DNA of 64,000 bases from Spisula solida (taxonomy: Eukaryota; Mollusca; Bivalvia; Venerida; Mactridae). Below the pieces are notes generated by a model. The model was not told where the DNA came from. It worked only from the letters and a program-made list of their open reading frames with translations, and searched no databases. A program made the translations under genes and the position numbers. The stretch is from positions 6,491,030 to 6,555,029 of the forward strand of contig OX365947.1 in the NCBI GenBank assembly GCA_947247005.1, written 5' to 3'. This document shows positions 44,476 to 56,030 of the stretch, in pieces (the first letter of the stretch is position 1; every line of letters starts with the position of its first letter).

Positions 44476-45599
44476 TAAAATGTCAAATCCCGGAAAAGTA
44501 CGTAAGATACCGATCTCCGTTATTCGGCCGATTCCGAACAGTGTTCGTTTGTTTCCGGTACTTTACGTAAAGCAGAAAGTAAACGAAGAGTATTTCCTTT
44601 AAAAATGTTAGTATTTACTAACTTCAACCACCCCACCCTAGCTTGTATTTGATATATAGATTTTCTTAAAAACTGTGTTCAGAGTTTAAAATGTGCATAT
44701 TGCACATTTATTAAAGGGAGGTAATTCACCAAACTGGTGCAGACTGGGGGCATATAGGCTTTTCTTAAAATAAATCATTTAGTTATATTCTCCTTTATAT
44801 GTACAATGTATAATTTTTTGACAAAACATGGCACTGTTTGTTAAACGCTTTAATCATGATACGCTCTCAGATTTACTCCACTCTTAGAAACCAAGCATTA
44901 ACTTAGAATTTTAGTTTAATCCCCCACCTGTTTCAAAATTTTAGTAAATTTAAGAAATCTAAAAGATCACATTCATTAATGATTAAATAATATTAATAAT
45001 ATGCTTATGGGAATAGAGCAGAGAGCGTATCATGACCGTGCGACCATATACACGCGTCAAGCAGTTTGTTCGTCTCCATTAAGAGACGAACAGAAATAAA
45101 AGCATAAAGACGAAGTCGCTTAGACAAAGACGAGCTCTAGGGCCACCCCTTCTTATCTAGGAGGGAAGAAGGGATGTAGGGAAACAACCAAAGAGCAAGC
45201 CCTGCAAAACAGACAACACCAATCGCTTGGCAAGTTTGTACTGTGAAGAAAACAAACAGTTTATATACGACTGCTAAATGACTGCATGAAGACTTCATTC
45301 TGTGAAAGCATTGATAAATGTGCATGTCAGATAATTCAAATCTGGAAATGTATGTAATGTATTTTGAAAGAAAGCTAACGCCTGAAATATATACTATATT
45401 GTCAAAGTTTCGTTGCACTTGGCTGTCCATATAATGAGATAAAACAAAAAAAAAGAAATTATCAGATTATATTTTTATCTTTGCATTGTAACACTTCATA
45501 CCCCGGGGCAAATAACGTACACTAGACCGTAGCCACATAATAAATATATAGTAGCACGACAATTTTCACACCATTTCGACACGTCCTAACCAAATCTTA
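44476..45599. other. No gene seen
   Basis: Contains a small foldback (CCGGAAAAGTACGTAA at about 44491 and its inverse at about 44555) and a palindrome GTTCGTCTCCATTAAGAGAC near 45067. No coding signal is convincing. Confidence 0.35.
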
Positions 45600-46492
45600 T
45601 GAACAATGATCTCCCCTTGTTAGGTACGCCTGTAATGGTAATAACATAGATATTGTGAACAGTTTTAACTGTTTGGGTGTTGTATTATCAAGTGGTGGTT
45701 CTTTTATGCATGCTACAAAAACACTTGTAGGTAAAGCCCTACGTGCAATGGGTTCTTTGTTGAGAATTACGAAAAATATGGAAGTTCCTTGCAATGTAAT
45801 GTTTGATTTGTTTGATTCTTATGTTGCATCTATTTTAAATTACCGATGCGAAATTTGGGGTTTTTCGAGATCTGAGAATATTGAACAGATTCATCGTAAA
45901 TTTATAAAATGGTTATTAAATTTGAAACCTTCTACAAACTTGTTCGCACTATATTCAGAAGTTGGTCGCTTCCCATTTATATTTGCCGATATCAGCGTTT
46001 TGTTAATTTTTTATCAATATTTTTAATAAGAAATCTGATAATTGTATACTAAAAACTATAGCCCTGGCTGAACTACAACGCGTAAATAGTAATACAGACA
46101 CTTCGTCGTGGTTTTTTTAAAGTGCGTAATTTATATCAGCAGACAGGATTCGCAGATGTTTGGTTATTCCCAGAATCCGTAAATGTAAACATATTCATTC
46201 AACTGTTCAAACAAAGATTACTCGACAAGTATATATCAGAATGGCAACAGGGAGTTGACACGTGTAATTCGCTTGTACTGTATAGGGAAATTAAAACGTC
46301 CTTTCATAAATCTGAATATTTGAGTGTATTAGAAAATATTAAATTTCGAAATATCATAGCTAAAATCCGATTATCGTCACATAAATTGTGTATTGAGACT
46401 GGTCGACAGACAGACACCGAGACAGGACCGCAAATGTATTTTATGCAATAAGAATGATATAGAAGACGAGTACCATTTCATTTTTATTTGTC

Positions 46493-46497
<5 letters not shown>

Positions 46498-46533
<36 letters not shown>
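46498..46533. repeat. TA microsatellite
   Basis: About 17 TA dinucleotides inside the LINE remnant. Confidence 0.95.
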
Positions 46534-46536
<3 letters not shown>

Positions 46537-47104
46537 AACTTAGAAATGTATACATTCCAAAATATTACAGAATACGTCCCAGTATGTACAAATTTATTCA
46601 ATTACTTAACGAGTCAAAGATAACAATTCTTACAAAGTTAGCCTTATTCTGTTTAAAAGCTTTTAAGGATAGGGAAGGTAGTTTATAGATATTAGATATA
46701 TTTGCGTACGAATGTATTTATACATGTATATGTGTGTATAGTCTGTGTGTATGAATGTATATGAATGTGTATGTATAGATGTTTTAAGTGTATATGATAT
46801 TAATAATTAATCACCTTTCTATGGCAGTATATTGAACCTATCATGTTTGATAAAATAGTACCTCATGTTATCATTGGCATTTAGTAATTCCTGTATTAAT
46901 AGACTGTAGTAACATCAGCATTCCAACTGTCCATAATCCTGGCAAAAGTCAACATTTGATAATAATTAGTCACGATCATGAAATTAAAAAAAATGGTTTA
47001 GACATTCTCACTTCTAATATTGTTAACTTTCCATTTAAAATATATATTTTGTTTTTCATGTATGTATATATGTTATAGTGATGAGCTGTATATAAATAAA
47101 TTGT

Positions 47105-47138
47105 TTGTTCTGTTCTGTTCTCTTCTGTTCTGTTCTGC
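47105..47138 (+). repeat. TTCTG microsatellite at LINE 3' end
   Basis: Six to seven copies of GTTCT/TTCTG with one interruption; a tail typical of some LINE clades. Confidence 0.9.
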
Positions 47139-47239
47139 CAAAAAGACGACTTACTGACTGTCTGTGTTGTTGTTTTTATAATTTAATTAACTTTTACTGA
47201 TGACGCTAATGATGTTACAATTAGACTATCCATAGAGGC

Positions 47240-47550
47240 TTTGAACCTCATACCATTCTTTATGTCACTTCTGTGAGGAGAGGTCTGCTTGAAGAAATAG
47301 GTGGTCTCTGTAAGATTTAATGGAGCAGTAGCCTACAGGTGGCAATCATTTGCAAACCATCTGACTTGGGACTTAACTGATTTCGGTCGGTCGTTGATAT
47401 AACACAGGTGTAGGAGTGGGTCCGCCATTTTTCCTTGTGGCACACCGGAATCAACTTTGGCAGGATCAGAGTGACATGTGGCGACTGGTAAGGAATTGTC
47501 TCAGTTAGTCGTTTATGGAACCATTTACGACATAATGTTGTCCATTTTAT
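47240..47550 (-). pseudogene. Reverse transcriptase fragment
   Basis: Read on the minus strand, ATCHSDPAKVDSGVPQGKMA is followed by DPLLHLCYINDRPKSVKSQV then RWFANDCHL. This is the RT palm with the SGVPQG motif and a degenerate F-x-DD box (FAND). Upstream KWTTLCRKWFHKRL fits the same family. Stops interrupt it. It lies immediately after the other LINE's tail, in opposite orientation. Confidence 0.75.
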
Positions 47551-49769
47551 AGGCCTGCATCACAAGAAGCCTCAAATTAACACAAATGTTAGGACTTTGC
47601 TTGGAGATGCCTCAGACCGCAGGTATGTTTCTCAATACATGTACTTAGACACGCTTAAAATTGTCCGTATGGTGAATCGCTAGACTTCCAAACTGGAGGC
47701 CCGGATGACTGACCATCATGCATTAAGATATAAATCGGTCCTCCTAACGTGTTTCAGATTTGCAAGTTGTCATTTGCTTTCAATAAGGCACGGAAGTAAT
47801 TCACTATTTAATGTGAAATATAATTCCACGAATAAGGGGAGACCTTCATACTGAACATGGCCGTAACTTTCGCCAAAGTAGCCATTTTATTGGTGAAATT
47901 TATAAACTTAGCTTTTTTACGAGCGTAATTATTTTATCAGTCAATATCTTCCAGCTTAGAACGAGTTTTGGCATGCTGTTCAGATGAACAATGCATTTTT
48001 TTTCTTGCTCGCTTCGCTCGCTCAATAACTACCATAATTCATTTTTCAAGTAGAGAACAAGTTTGTCTGGTGTGCTGCTAGGACGAAGACTGTGCTTTCC
48101 TCTAGCTGGCATGTTTTTCAGATCGACAATGCATTTTTGTGGATGCACATTATAAACTAAGCATTTTTTTCGAACTTACTTTCAACTTTTGAAACGCTGA
48201 CCAACGCTGGTACAAACGTTCATAGTGTAAACCCACCTTTAACTTACGGATACGTTGTGGAAAGTTCGGATTCGTTCACTTGCGTTACCATCGCGTTCAT
48301 TGCGTCCGTTGCCCGTTTGTGTCCGTTCGACACAATTTAAAGCTAGGTTTACCATCATCACCAGCGTCTCAGCAGATAGTCTAACTTTATTCAGTGTATA
48401 ATGTTCATAAACGGAGTTAAACTTACACCAACGTATGTTTCCAAACGTCGACAAAGTGTTTGTATTTTAAACATTTCCAACGATTAAGCTACAACGTTCG
48501 TCTGCGTTCGCCAGCGAAGATCACTCTTTTTACAACTTTCAGCGGAGTTGGACCATTGCCCAAACGTCAAAACGGCGTAGTGTGAACGAGTCACAAGCCT
48601 ACAAAATGAGTCCAAGTGTCGAAGATACGTTCGCGGGAAAGGGTGTTTCGTTCTTAACGACCGTTTTATATCCGGTGTACTTTTACGATAGTATCCTAGC
48701 GTATGACGTCTTGACAGCATTTACCAACGTTGCCGGTTTTTTCTATTAGCGTATGCAAACTCCGGCAAACACAGATGAAGCGAATGTGAATCGGTCGCTG
48801 GTTAAGTCCATTCTAGTCGACCGAGGTGGCATTTATTATTCAGACTACGTAAGGATCTGTTGTTCACATAAAATTCGGGCACGCTGTAGAAATTTCGCCT
48901 TATTGTGTCACCGTTGCGTTCATTGCGTCGGGTATATGTTGACCTTGTTGGATAAGCGTTCAACGACGCTGTGGAAAGTTCGCCCTCTTCAGTCCCTTAC
49001 ATCACAATGCGTTAATTGCGTCTAATACCTGTTGGTCTTTGTTGGACAGACGTTTGGCAACATAACATAACATAAGTATATTGCACATTTATTTACAGTT
49101 TATCGCCATTTACAAAGTTCTTTCTTACAAGATGGCATTCACTAGCATAGTCCAATATAGGAAACGGTACAACTTTACCCTGGGTTTATGAAAGTCCAAT
49201 TGAGGTATGATTATAAAAGTGTCCAGAGTCCTTTGCAAGAATTCTAGCGTATATTGTATATATAACATAATTATAGGCGTCTGTCAAAATATATCATGTT
49301 TTTAATAATCTATAAATAGTTTGAAAACTGTTTAAAATGCAACATATTTTTTTACTGAAACATGCTCGATGAGTGTCACGCAAACATAACCTGATCCGAA
49401 AAGTTATTAACTAATGTCGGCGCTGTGTGCGTAAAATATTCAATTTTGAAATATTTCTACCACGGCGAAATGGACAAACGTTTTAACATTTACTCTTTAT
49501 GAAATGCGTCAAGAGAAAAAATGATTTATTCTTCTAATCTACGAATGGAGTACAATCTTCAAACTAACATAGCACACATGCACACGCAATGTTACGAATA
49601 ACAACGACATGCATGCCATTCGCAAGAACATTTCATACTCTCAACAACAAACGTCTAATTTTCATTTTAACCGTAACAAATAGGGACTGGTATAGATCTA
49701 GCTTCAACAAACTCCATACGTTTAAAATTAGTTATTAGTTTGCGATGGTTTTACCATTTTATTGCGTTG
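47551..49769. other. No gene seen; CpG-rich block
   Basis: 48200-49050 is relatively rich in CpG and in ACGTT/CGTTCG motifs compared with its surroundings, with near-repeats such as GCGTTCATTGCGTC (48293, 48917). It might be a MITE or an unmethylated regulatory block; no exon could be supported. Confidence 0.35.
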
Positions 49770-50069
49770 TTCTGCATCTTGTAAGAGAAAAGCTACTTCT
49801 GTTTAAAACAACTAATTCCTAGTTTTTTCTCAATCTGGGTACTTTTCCGACATTGGTCACCATAGCAACGAAGTAAGTTAATTTAACGTTATAAATGATC
49901 AAATTTAAAGCAAAGCTATAGTACTGTAATATAATTATGGGTAAAATACTTAAAATGGTATCTAAAGAGATGTTTTATTTCATATTTTACAGCTTTTTAA
50001 AAACCTTATTATATTAGTAATTACATAATGTCAAAATATATCTAGCAGATTTTCCTGGAGACTGGCTCA
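49770..50069 (-). mobile_element. Second, partial copy of the TA-type MITE at 507-1116
   Basis: On the minus strand it begins TGAGCCAGTCTCCAGGAAAA and shares CATTATGTAATTACTA, GTACTATA, TTCGTTGCTATGGTGACCAA and CTGATTGAGAAAAA-type blocks with the first copy. It lacks the other TIR. Confidence 0.8.
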
Positions 50070-50742
50070 ATTCTTTTTTTTTTACGTAATTATAAACGTA
50101 ATAATTCTATACAATATATAGTCTATATGCATGCTTTACATACATTTTCATTTTGAATCATTTGAATGTATTTTAACAATTATCATAAAATGTATTTTCA
50201 AAACGAAAAAGCCACTTACCCGATTACTATAAGACGGTGTCATTTATTGTGAATTATTTTGGTTAAAATGATTCAATCTTCAAATTATATGTCCATCATA
50301 CAAATAAACATTATTAAATGTATAGAATATAAGCGTCCTAACTTGATATACACGCAGCGAATAATGATACAAGCGGAGTCATCATTATCTGCCAATCAAA
50401 ACGTTCTAATCGAGGTCTCATTTCCCAGGTACAGTACGTGATCAAAAGTATACTGATACAAAAACCCGTTCTTCGCGTGGATGCTGACAAATTTCACATG
50501 TCTGACGTATATCAAGCGACACCGGTATAACAATAGGACTCTGTAGTTTAGTTATATCTATGCGGCAATGTGCCGAAGAAATCAAGTCATTCGATGTACG
50601 CAATAATGGTCGTAATAAATGCATATTTCTATTTTGAAACATGGCATAACTATTAAAACGCCTAATTTGGGGTCGTTTTCTGTCGTGTTCAGGCTGTGTG
50701 ATGTAGCCCGATGTGACGATGAAGATGATGTGATGATGATGA

Positions 50743-50847
50743 TACCTGGGGAAACAGGGAACAAACTCCAATTTAAAATTGATACAAATATTTAATTAGT
50801 TAACTATTTTGTGGATCTTAACACACAGAAATTTGAACATAAACTGA
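50743..50847 (+). repeat. 105-bp perfect direct repeat, copy 1
   Basis: Begins TACCTGGGGAAACAGGGAAC and ends CATAAACTGA; identical to 51438-51542. On the minus strand it ends in TTCCCTGTTTCCCCAG followed by GTATCATC. Confidence 0.95.
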
Positions 50848-51437
50848 ATATATAGAAATCAAATAAAGAACGAAAGATAATTTGTCAATATATAGGATAG
50901 AGAATATAGATAAGCATGCAATGCATATGAAATACAATTTATGATTAAATTGACGGTCCTCAGATACCTATAATATTTAGAAATGCAAAGCGAGTAAATA
51001 AAACTACCTTTTCTTTCAATATCATTTCCATAAATTCTACAAATAATAATACAATTCCATAAATCAACACAAAATTTAGGTTCAGTAAAAGTAGAGTAGT
51101 TTTCGGATATTTCCGGATCAATCTTGCGTTGTAAATGTTAACGTTCGAATGAATAATAATTGTCATGTAATTTTAATCAAATATTTCGTACTTACATTTT
51201 AATATGAAACGATGAAAACCAACATATAGTTGTTTCTCAAGTTTTAAATTAGAATTTAGCGTAAAATAAAACAATCAATTTACAAAATGTCGAAAACTCT
51301 CTAGCACGAAGGGAGCTAACTCTTGCTGAACCTGTACGGTAGTTATTCTAATAAATGAACAAAATATAGTTATACCAATAAATGCACTAAGTAAAAACAA
51401 TCTATTTCCATTAATCAAAATAATACAGTATTTCGCT

Positions 51438-51542
51438 TACCTGGGGAAACAGGGAACAAACTCCAATTTAAAATTGATACAAATATTTAATTAGTTAACT
51501 ATTTTGTGGATCTTAACACACAGAAATTTGAACATAAACTGA
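51438..51542 (+). repeat. 105-bp perfect direct repeat, copy 2
   Basis: Identical to copy 1, 590 bases after its end. On the minus strand it ends CCAG followed by GTAAGC, a good splice donor. It ends exactly where the LTR-like unit starts. Confidence 0.95.
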
Positions 51543-52795
51543 TGTGTAGATCCGAGTTCCCCTCCGAGCACGGAGAACCAATCACCAAACTGACCAATCA
51601 GGAGTCGCCCTGTGTCCCCGGCGTATTTAACTAACCAATCGCATTGACCAGCTTACTAAACTCTGAAAAGCACGCGGTCATAAATATGATGCAACACCAA
51701 TTAATTAGACAAATAGATAACCTCATACTTAAGGATACGGTATCGCAGAAACCCTGCTTAGTTACAGATAAGTAATTTCGGCAAAGAAAGGGTTTCACGA
51801 TTATAAAAATGTCTTCTCTTGTGACGCAATGTCTATAGTCAAATAAAATCAGCAATATAGTTGATCTTATCGCAAGGTAACATCGGATCACATGATAGGA
51901 TTATAAATGTTGATGCGTATGTAATCCGAGTGTCGGAATCATAAAGCGTAATTATTCTATGTATCAATCTATATTTTTGACAAAGTAAAAAAAAATATAT
52001 AACACCTAAATACTCATATTTTTGCCCTATAATAGTTATTGCCCTATAATAGAGAAATTATTATAGGGAGAAAATTACGAACTTTTGTTTCCGGCTTTGT
52101 CTAATTCTTTATTTTTATATTAGTTATTTTTCCTAGTTATTTTAAATGATATACAAACAGTTTATCGACTTAAACGGTTACTAGGCAACACTAGCCTTAA
52201 AACGACCTGACATTTATATATGTTAATACAAGACCGACTGTTAAGACACTTAAATTATTTAATACCATTTGCTATCTATGATATAATCAATGACGATGAC
52301 GACGGAGGGAACATTTATCTACCTTACATAATTTTTACGGCCGGTCCGATGCTTTAATTATCGATAAGATGTGAAAGATTTGTATTAAGCAATCGTGAAA
52401 AGATTATAAATGCGTCTTATTAAATCTATTTGACTCCTGCTGGAGACTCCGCCTTCTATTTTATTATTATTATTATTTTTGATATTTGATTGGTAAATTG
52501 ACCATCACGTGGTCACCCGAATGATTCGGAGAATGAAAGAATGAATTAAGAAGACAGTCTTGGTGACACCGCCTAAGTGATAACATTTTCTTTGTGACTA
52601 AAAAGTATATATTTTAATGACAATATTCTCAGTGATTTCATGTACACTTCTATATTACTTGACTTTGTGTGAAAGATACTAACTTTGTGAATTTTACTTA
52701 TATTACGTTACTCTGTGGACACTTTTATTATTAACGATACATTAAAAAAGCATATAAAACGGAATTGTGAGATTGTCTTATATTCCTCCTACACA
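51543..52795 (+). mobile_element. LTR-like unit (possible solo LTR), uncertain
   Basis: A 1253-bp segment begins TGTGTAGATCCGAG and ends CTCCTACACA, that is TG...CA with a short inverted TGTGTAG/CTACACA. It has promoter-like GC-rich 5' sequence and a distal AGCATATAAAACGG. No matching 5-bp target duplication and no second LTR or gag/pol are present, so this is tentative. Confidence 0.35.
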
Positions 52796-53279
52796 CCACT
52801 TCCGGTAGATCATCATGGAGCGCCATTATTGTTGCGCGCGTTACGACGTTACCTGCGGAGCCCTAATGGGCCCCTGTAACATAACACATGACTAATCACT
52901 TGACCTGAACACACGTGTTTGCGAAATATGAGTTGAACGGTTTTGCTCACTTTGGTGGTACTTTCAAATTTTGGGCAACGACGGATTTGAAGGTTCATTC
53001 CTCAAAATAACATTTCAATGTTTCAATAAAAAGTGTCGACAAGTGAATAACAAATACATTCACTCACAAGAGCGGATTTCAGAGAGCTTTTCTGGTCTCC
53101 CCTCCTATACGAGTTCTGCAACGGCATAATTACTATTAAAACAAACAGTAGATGTATGCCTCATAAAATACTGATATCATAAAAAAATAGTTTCACCGGA
53201 TGTTCGTCATTTCGTACGAATAATGAGATAAAAAATATATATATCATTCGAAAATAGCATTACATAATGCCGTATCAAT
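52796..53279. other. No gene seen
   Basis: Starts with a short GC-rich stretch (to about 52880), then AT-rich. Confidence 0.35.
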
Positions 53280-53477
53280 TCAAAGTCTCGTCAAATCCTC
53301 ATAGCTGGGTAAACAGTGACATCGAGATTCTTTTGCACATCCACTGTACACATTGAAACTGATATTGCTAACATAATTTACGGCTGCGACCTGATACAGT
53401 ACATCTCTACAATATGTCATGTTGTCAAACCACGGAAACATGGTCTTATAATTGACCAGCATGATCGGAATGATAAA
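53280..53477 (-). CDS. Candidate terminal exon of an unrecognised protein
   Basis: On the minus strand an acceptor-like AAGTGACCACAG (AG at 53478-53479) precedes 65 codons and a TGA. The translation starts FIIPIMLVNYKTMFPWFDNM and ends HCLPSYEDLTRL. It has four cysteines and two N-glycosylation sequons (NMT, NIS), composition typical of an extracellular protein. The pyrimidine tract is weak and no upstream exon was identified. It could instead be an old gene fragment; no family was recognised. Confidence 0.35.
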   Translation of the reverse strand, partial: FIIPIMLVNYKTMFPWFDNMTYCRDVLYQVAAVNYVSNISFNVYSGCAKESRCHCLPSYEDLTRL

Positions 53478-53694
53478 CTGTGGTCACTTATTTCAATTAT
53501 ATGAAGTAATTTATGTCATAGGTGTGGTAATGCAACCATTTGTTAAAAGTCGTTATAGAAGGGCCAGCCTCCCGTTCAATTAAGTATAGAAGGCATGGAT
53601 TACCTCCCGTGTTGACAGCGTTCGAGAGCTATGTGAACTGTATGCACTTCCTTCTATTGACAGTCTCTACCCGTGAAGAAAACAGGAGCCCGTT

Positions 53695-53994
53695 GCCTAA
53701 CCAAACCGCTACCGAGCGCTCGGAAACGATTTGCTTAAAAAAACGCTTCGTAGCGGACGAAGCGGAAAATTATATTCTACCAGCGAGCGCTCGCGGAAAG
53801 CAGACCGTTTCATAGCAAAGCGCTATCGAGCGCTACCGAAGCGGTCTGTTGCACGAGGAAGCGCGCGGTAGCGCTCGCCTAGCAAAGTGTTAAGAAACGG
53901 TCTTCTATCGGCGGGCACTGCTCGCTCGTAGCGTGTCGTTGCATAGGCATAGGAAAGCGCTCGATAGCGCCTTTTGGAAGCGGCTTGGTTAGGC
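53695..53994 (+). mobile_element. 300-bp GC-rich palindromic MITE
   Basis: Ends GCCTAACCAAACCGCT and the inverse (AGCGGCTTGGTTAGGC). The interior is packed with nested palindromes built on GAGCGCTC, CGAGCGCTACCG and GAAGCGG, in sharp contrast to the AT-rich surroundings. Open frames run through it on both strands but are compositional. Confidence 0.7.
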
Positions 53995-54486
53995 TTCGTC
54001 GACAGTTTACGGGTTTGAACTCCGGTCGCGACCATTAAACATGGTACTGGTAAAGCTCCCTTGTTTGACGCTGAGTAAATGATAGTGGTTCCAGGAAATA
54101 TAAACCCTTTGCTTTGAGTGTACGCCAATCTTATGGACATGATTATGAAATACCTACTTTTTATTAAATTTGCTCTGACAATTAGTATCATACGACTCAA
54201 TATTATACTCGTATTGTCGTGGTTAAAAACTAGCTAATAACCACTACTGAAAGTATATTATTAAAATGGCATGAATTACGGAACAAGGGAGATAAATAAT
54301 GTTGATGTCGGAACTATGTTAATGTGAGACTGATCAGTATGTTCCAAATCTGAAGCAATGCTGACTTGATAATCAACGTCTTACGAATACCAACAGACCC
54401 CTTAACAATTATTACACAATACCATACCAGCGTCAATTGAATTGCAATTTTATTTTTTGTTTGTCGACACCATAGAAATAGAAGAT

Positions 54487-54590
54487 AATCAAATAATGGA
54501 ATAATTGTTTGAATCAAATAATAATAATCAAATAATGTAATAATTGTTTAAATCAAATAATAATAATCAAATAATGAAATAATTGTGTAA
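54487..54590 (+). repeat. Short AT-rich tandem repeat
   Basis: About 2.5 copies of a 40-bp unit with AATCAAATAATAATAATC and AATAATTGTTT. Confidence 0.8.
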
Positions 54591-54628
54591 TCATAGTATT
54601 CACATGTGGAATAATATGTCACTCAAAA

Positions 54629-55270
54629 TTAACCAAATAGACAGCCTACTCCGAATCCTGAGCAAGCAGCCGCCACCTCAGGACCACATGCAAGGGTACA
54701 CGTCCCAGCAGTACTAGCGGCACATATTGCGCATGCGCCACCAACAACACCACACCCCAAACCTCCCCACCAACACCCATCGGCTCTTTTAACTTGACTG
54801 TGTCGAGGGAATCCATATTTCGCGATACTTTCGTCACTAAATGACGTCACTTCCGTTAGAATCTGGTTTTCGGTTAATGTACATTCGGGATATCTCTGGG
54901 CACATTGTATCGAGTTGTTTGCGTGTTGACCATATTTGATACTGTCAATAAGTTTGGTTAGTTTTGAGAACTTTCTCGTTAGAGCTTCAACTTCTCTAAA
55001 AGCAACAGCGTCGAAGTCACCTTGTGTGTTGGTGAGAAACCTTGCGTAGTACGTCAGAGGATTGTGTGCTCTATGAGGAAAACTCGTTTCAATGAGGCAA
55101 AACATCTTCTCTGTGCATACATGAGCGTCCCTGACGTTCATAAGTTCTTCTACCATCAGAAATGTTGGTTGAAACAGTCGAAGTTTTTCGCCAATCTTAG
55201 TTGAAGTTATGACAGCCTCGATGTTGTTGACGATCGCCATTGGAATTATCGTGAGAAGTAAAAATAGCAT
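54629..55270 (-). CDS. Secreted prepropeptide with C-terminal Gly/Cys-rich module (putative antimicrobial)
   Basis: 213 residues. An N-terminal hydrophobic segment (1-19) is a signal peptide. A mostly helical pro-region follows (about 20-160) with cysteines at 52, 58, 123 and 130. A dibasic KR at 161-162 precedes a 51-residue end (163-213) quite unlike the rest. That end starts ADGCWWGGLGCGVVGG, has eight cysteines (166, 173, 180, 183, 191, 195, 203, 210), is rich in Gly and Ala, nearly uncharged, and ends in Gly. The spacing C-x6-C-x6-C-x2-C-x7-C-x3-C-x7-C-x6-C suggests a compact four-disulfide peptide; low charge and small residues recall hydrophobic bacteriocin-type peptides more than defensins. 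Furin-type cleavage would release it; the C-terminal Gly could donate an amide. The ATG lies ten bases inside an exon whose acceptor TTTTTCCTGTTACAG ends at 55281, so a 5'UTR exon lies upstream. No homologue was recognised; antimicrobial function is a guess. Confidence 0.75.
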   Translation of the reverse strand: MLFLLLTIIPMAIVNNIEAVITSTKIGEKLRLFQPTFLMVEELMNVRDAHVCTEKMFCLIETSFPHRAHNPLTYYARFLTNTQGDFDAVAFREVEALTRKFSKLTKLIDSIKYGQHANNSIQCAQRYPECTLTENQILTEVTSFSDESIAKYGFPRHSQVKRADGCWWGGLGCGVVGGACAICAASTAGTCTLACGPEVAAACSGFGVGCLFG

Positions 55271-55499
55271 TCTGAGGATACTGTAACAGGAAAAACTAAT
55301 ACAGTAAATTTAGTCAAAAAAGAAGATACAGCAACGTTGCCGATCATTTCAGCTTTAAGAATACACCGTAAATAATTGGTAAGAAAAGCAATTCGTTAGG
55401 AATAAATTCTCCTGTGAAATAGTTAAAACTTCTAGTTTCATTTTTTGCTTGTATGTCGATCTGTTTAAATAAGCTTAACTTATATTTACGTATATGCCG

Positions 55500-55627
55500 A
55501 GCATATCCTTTATTTGCCAGTCAGCTTTCTACTGAAGCATGGCAGGAATATGTGTACCTCCACCTGTATTTCAACCCAGGTCGCCAGGATAGACGGCAAG
55601 CGCACTAACCACTGAGCAACGGAGGCC
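55500..55627 (-). mobile_element. tRNA-derived SINE head
   Basis: On the minus strand GGCCTCCGTTGCTCAGTGGT begins a tRNA-like sequence with box A GCTCAGTGGTTAGTGC and box B GGTTGAAATAC. Sequence downstream of the tRNA part is not tRNA. The body appears short or truncated. Confidence 0.65.
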
Positions 55628-55764
55628 AAAGTATCGCCTTTATCAGCGCTTAACCTCACCCGTTACAAACAAATCTTAGAATGAATCTAATTTACTTTTG
55701 TACTAATTCTTGTTAACTGTAGTTTAATCATATTTTATTGCATGCACAAGGTTACTTATAAAGA

Positions 55765-56030
55765 TAAGAAAAATATAAAATTTAGTCAGGCAGGGAAGGC
55801 AGCACCCAACTTAACCAGCCGAGCACCGAAAACATTAAAAACATACAAGGCACAATGCCCAACTAAACAAGTAAAAGATCCGCCCAAGTCCAAGCTGTAG
55901 AAGTGTAGAATGAATTAGTTTTAGCAATCAAAAAGCTGAATGCCCAAGCTGAATGACCCAGTTCCACAGTAAAACGGCTCCAATGCCTAGTTTTAGCTGT
56001 CAGAAATCCTAGGAAGTAGACAATTAACTA
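55765..56030 (+). repeat. Dispersed repeat family A, copy 11
   Basis: TTTAGTCAGGCAGGGAAGGC, CCAGCCGAGCACCGAAAAC, CAAGTAAAAGATCCGCCCAA, GAATGACCCAGTTCCACAG and TTTTAGCTGTCAGAAATCC. A near full-length copy. Confidence 0.85.

Larger units (their letters stand above)
45600..47140 (+). pseudogene. Dead LINE, C-terminal part of pol and 3' tail
   Basis: Degenerate reverse-transcriptase C-terminal sequence. NCLGVVLSSGGSF and LNYRCEIWGFSRSENIEQIH near 45660-45900 are the region after the catalytic fingers. Next come LLDKYISEWQQGV (near 46210) and RKCILCNKNDIEDEYHFIFI (near 46430), a CxxC...HxxxxC zinc-knuckle-like end of the zf-RVT type. Frameshifts and stops lie near 46025 and 46440, and a TA microsatellite sits in the coding part. 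The 3' end is a TTCTG repeat (47105-47138). The orientation is plus and the 5' part is missing. Confidence 0.85.

Noticed and set aside
45137..45430. 97-codon minus-strand open frame as a gene
   Set aside because: No signal peptide at the start, no recognisable domain, AT-rich codon use like the surrounding non-coding DNA.
50442..50771. 109-codon minus-strand frame spanning copy 1 of the 105-bp duplication
   Set aside because: There is no ATG at the apparent start (it would begin at TTG) and no domain. It may be part of a non-coding transcript, discussed with the duplication.
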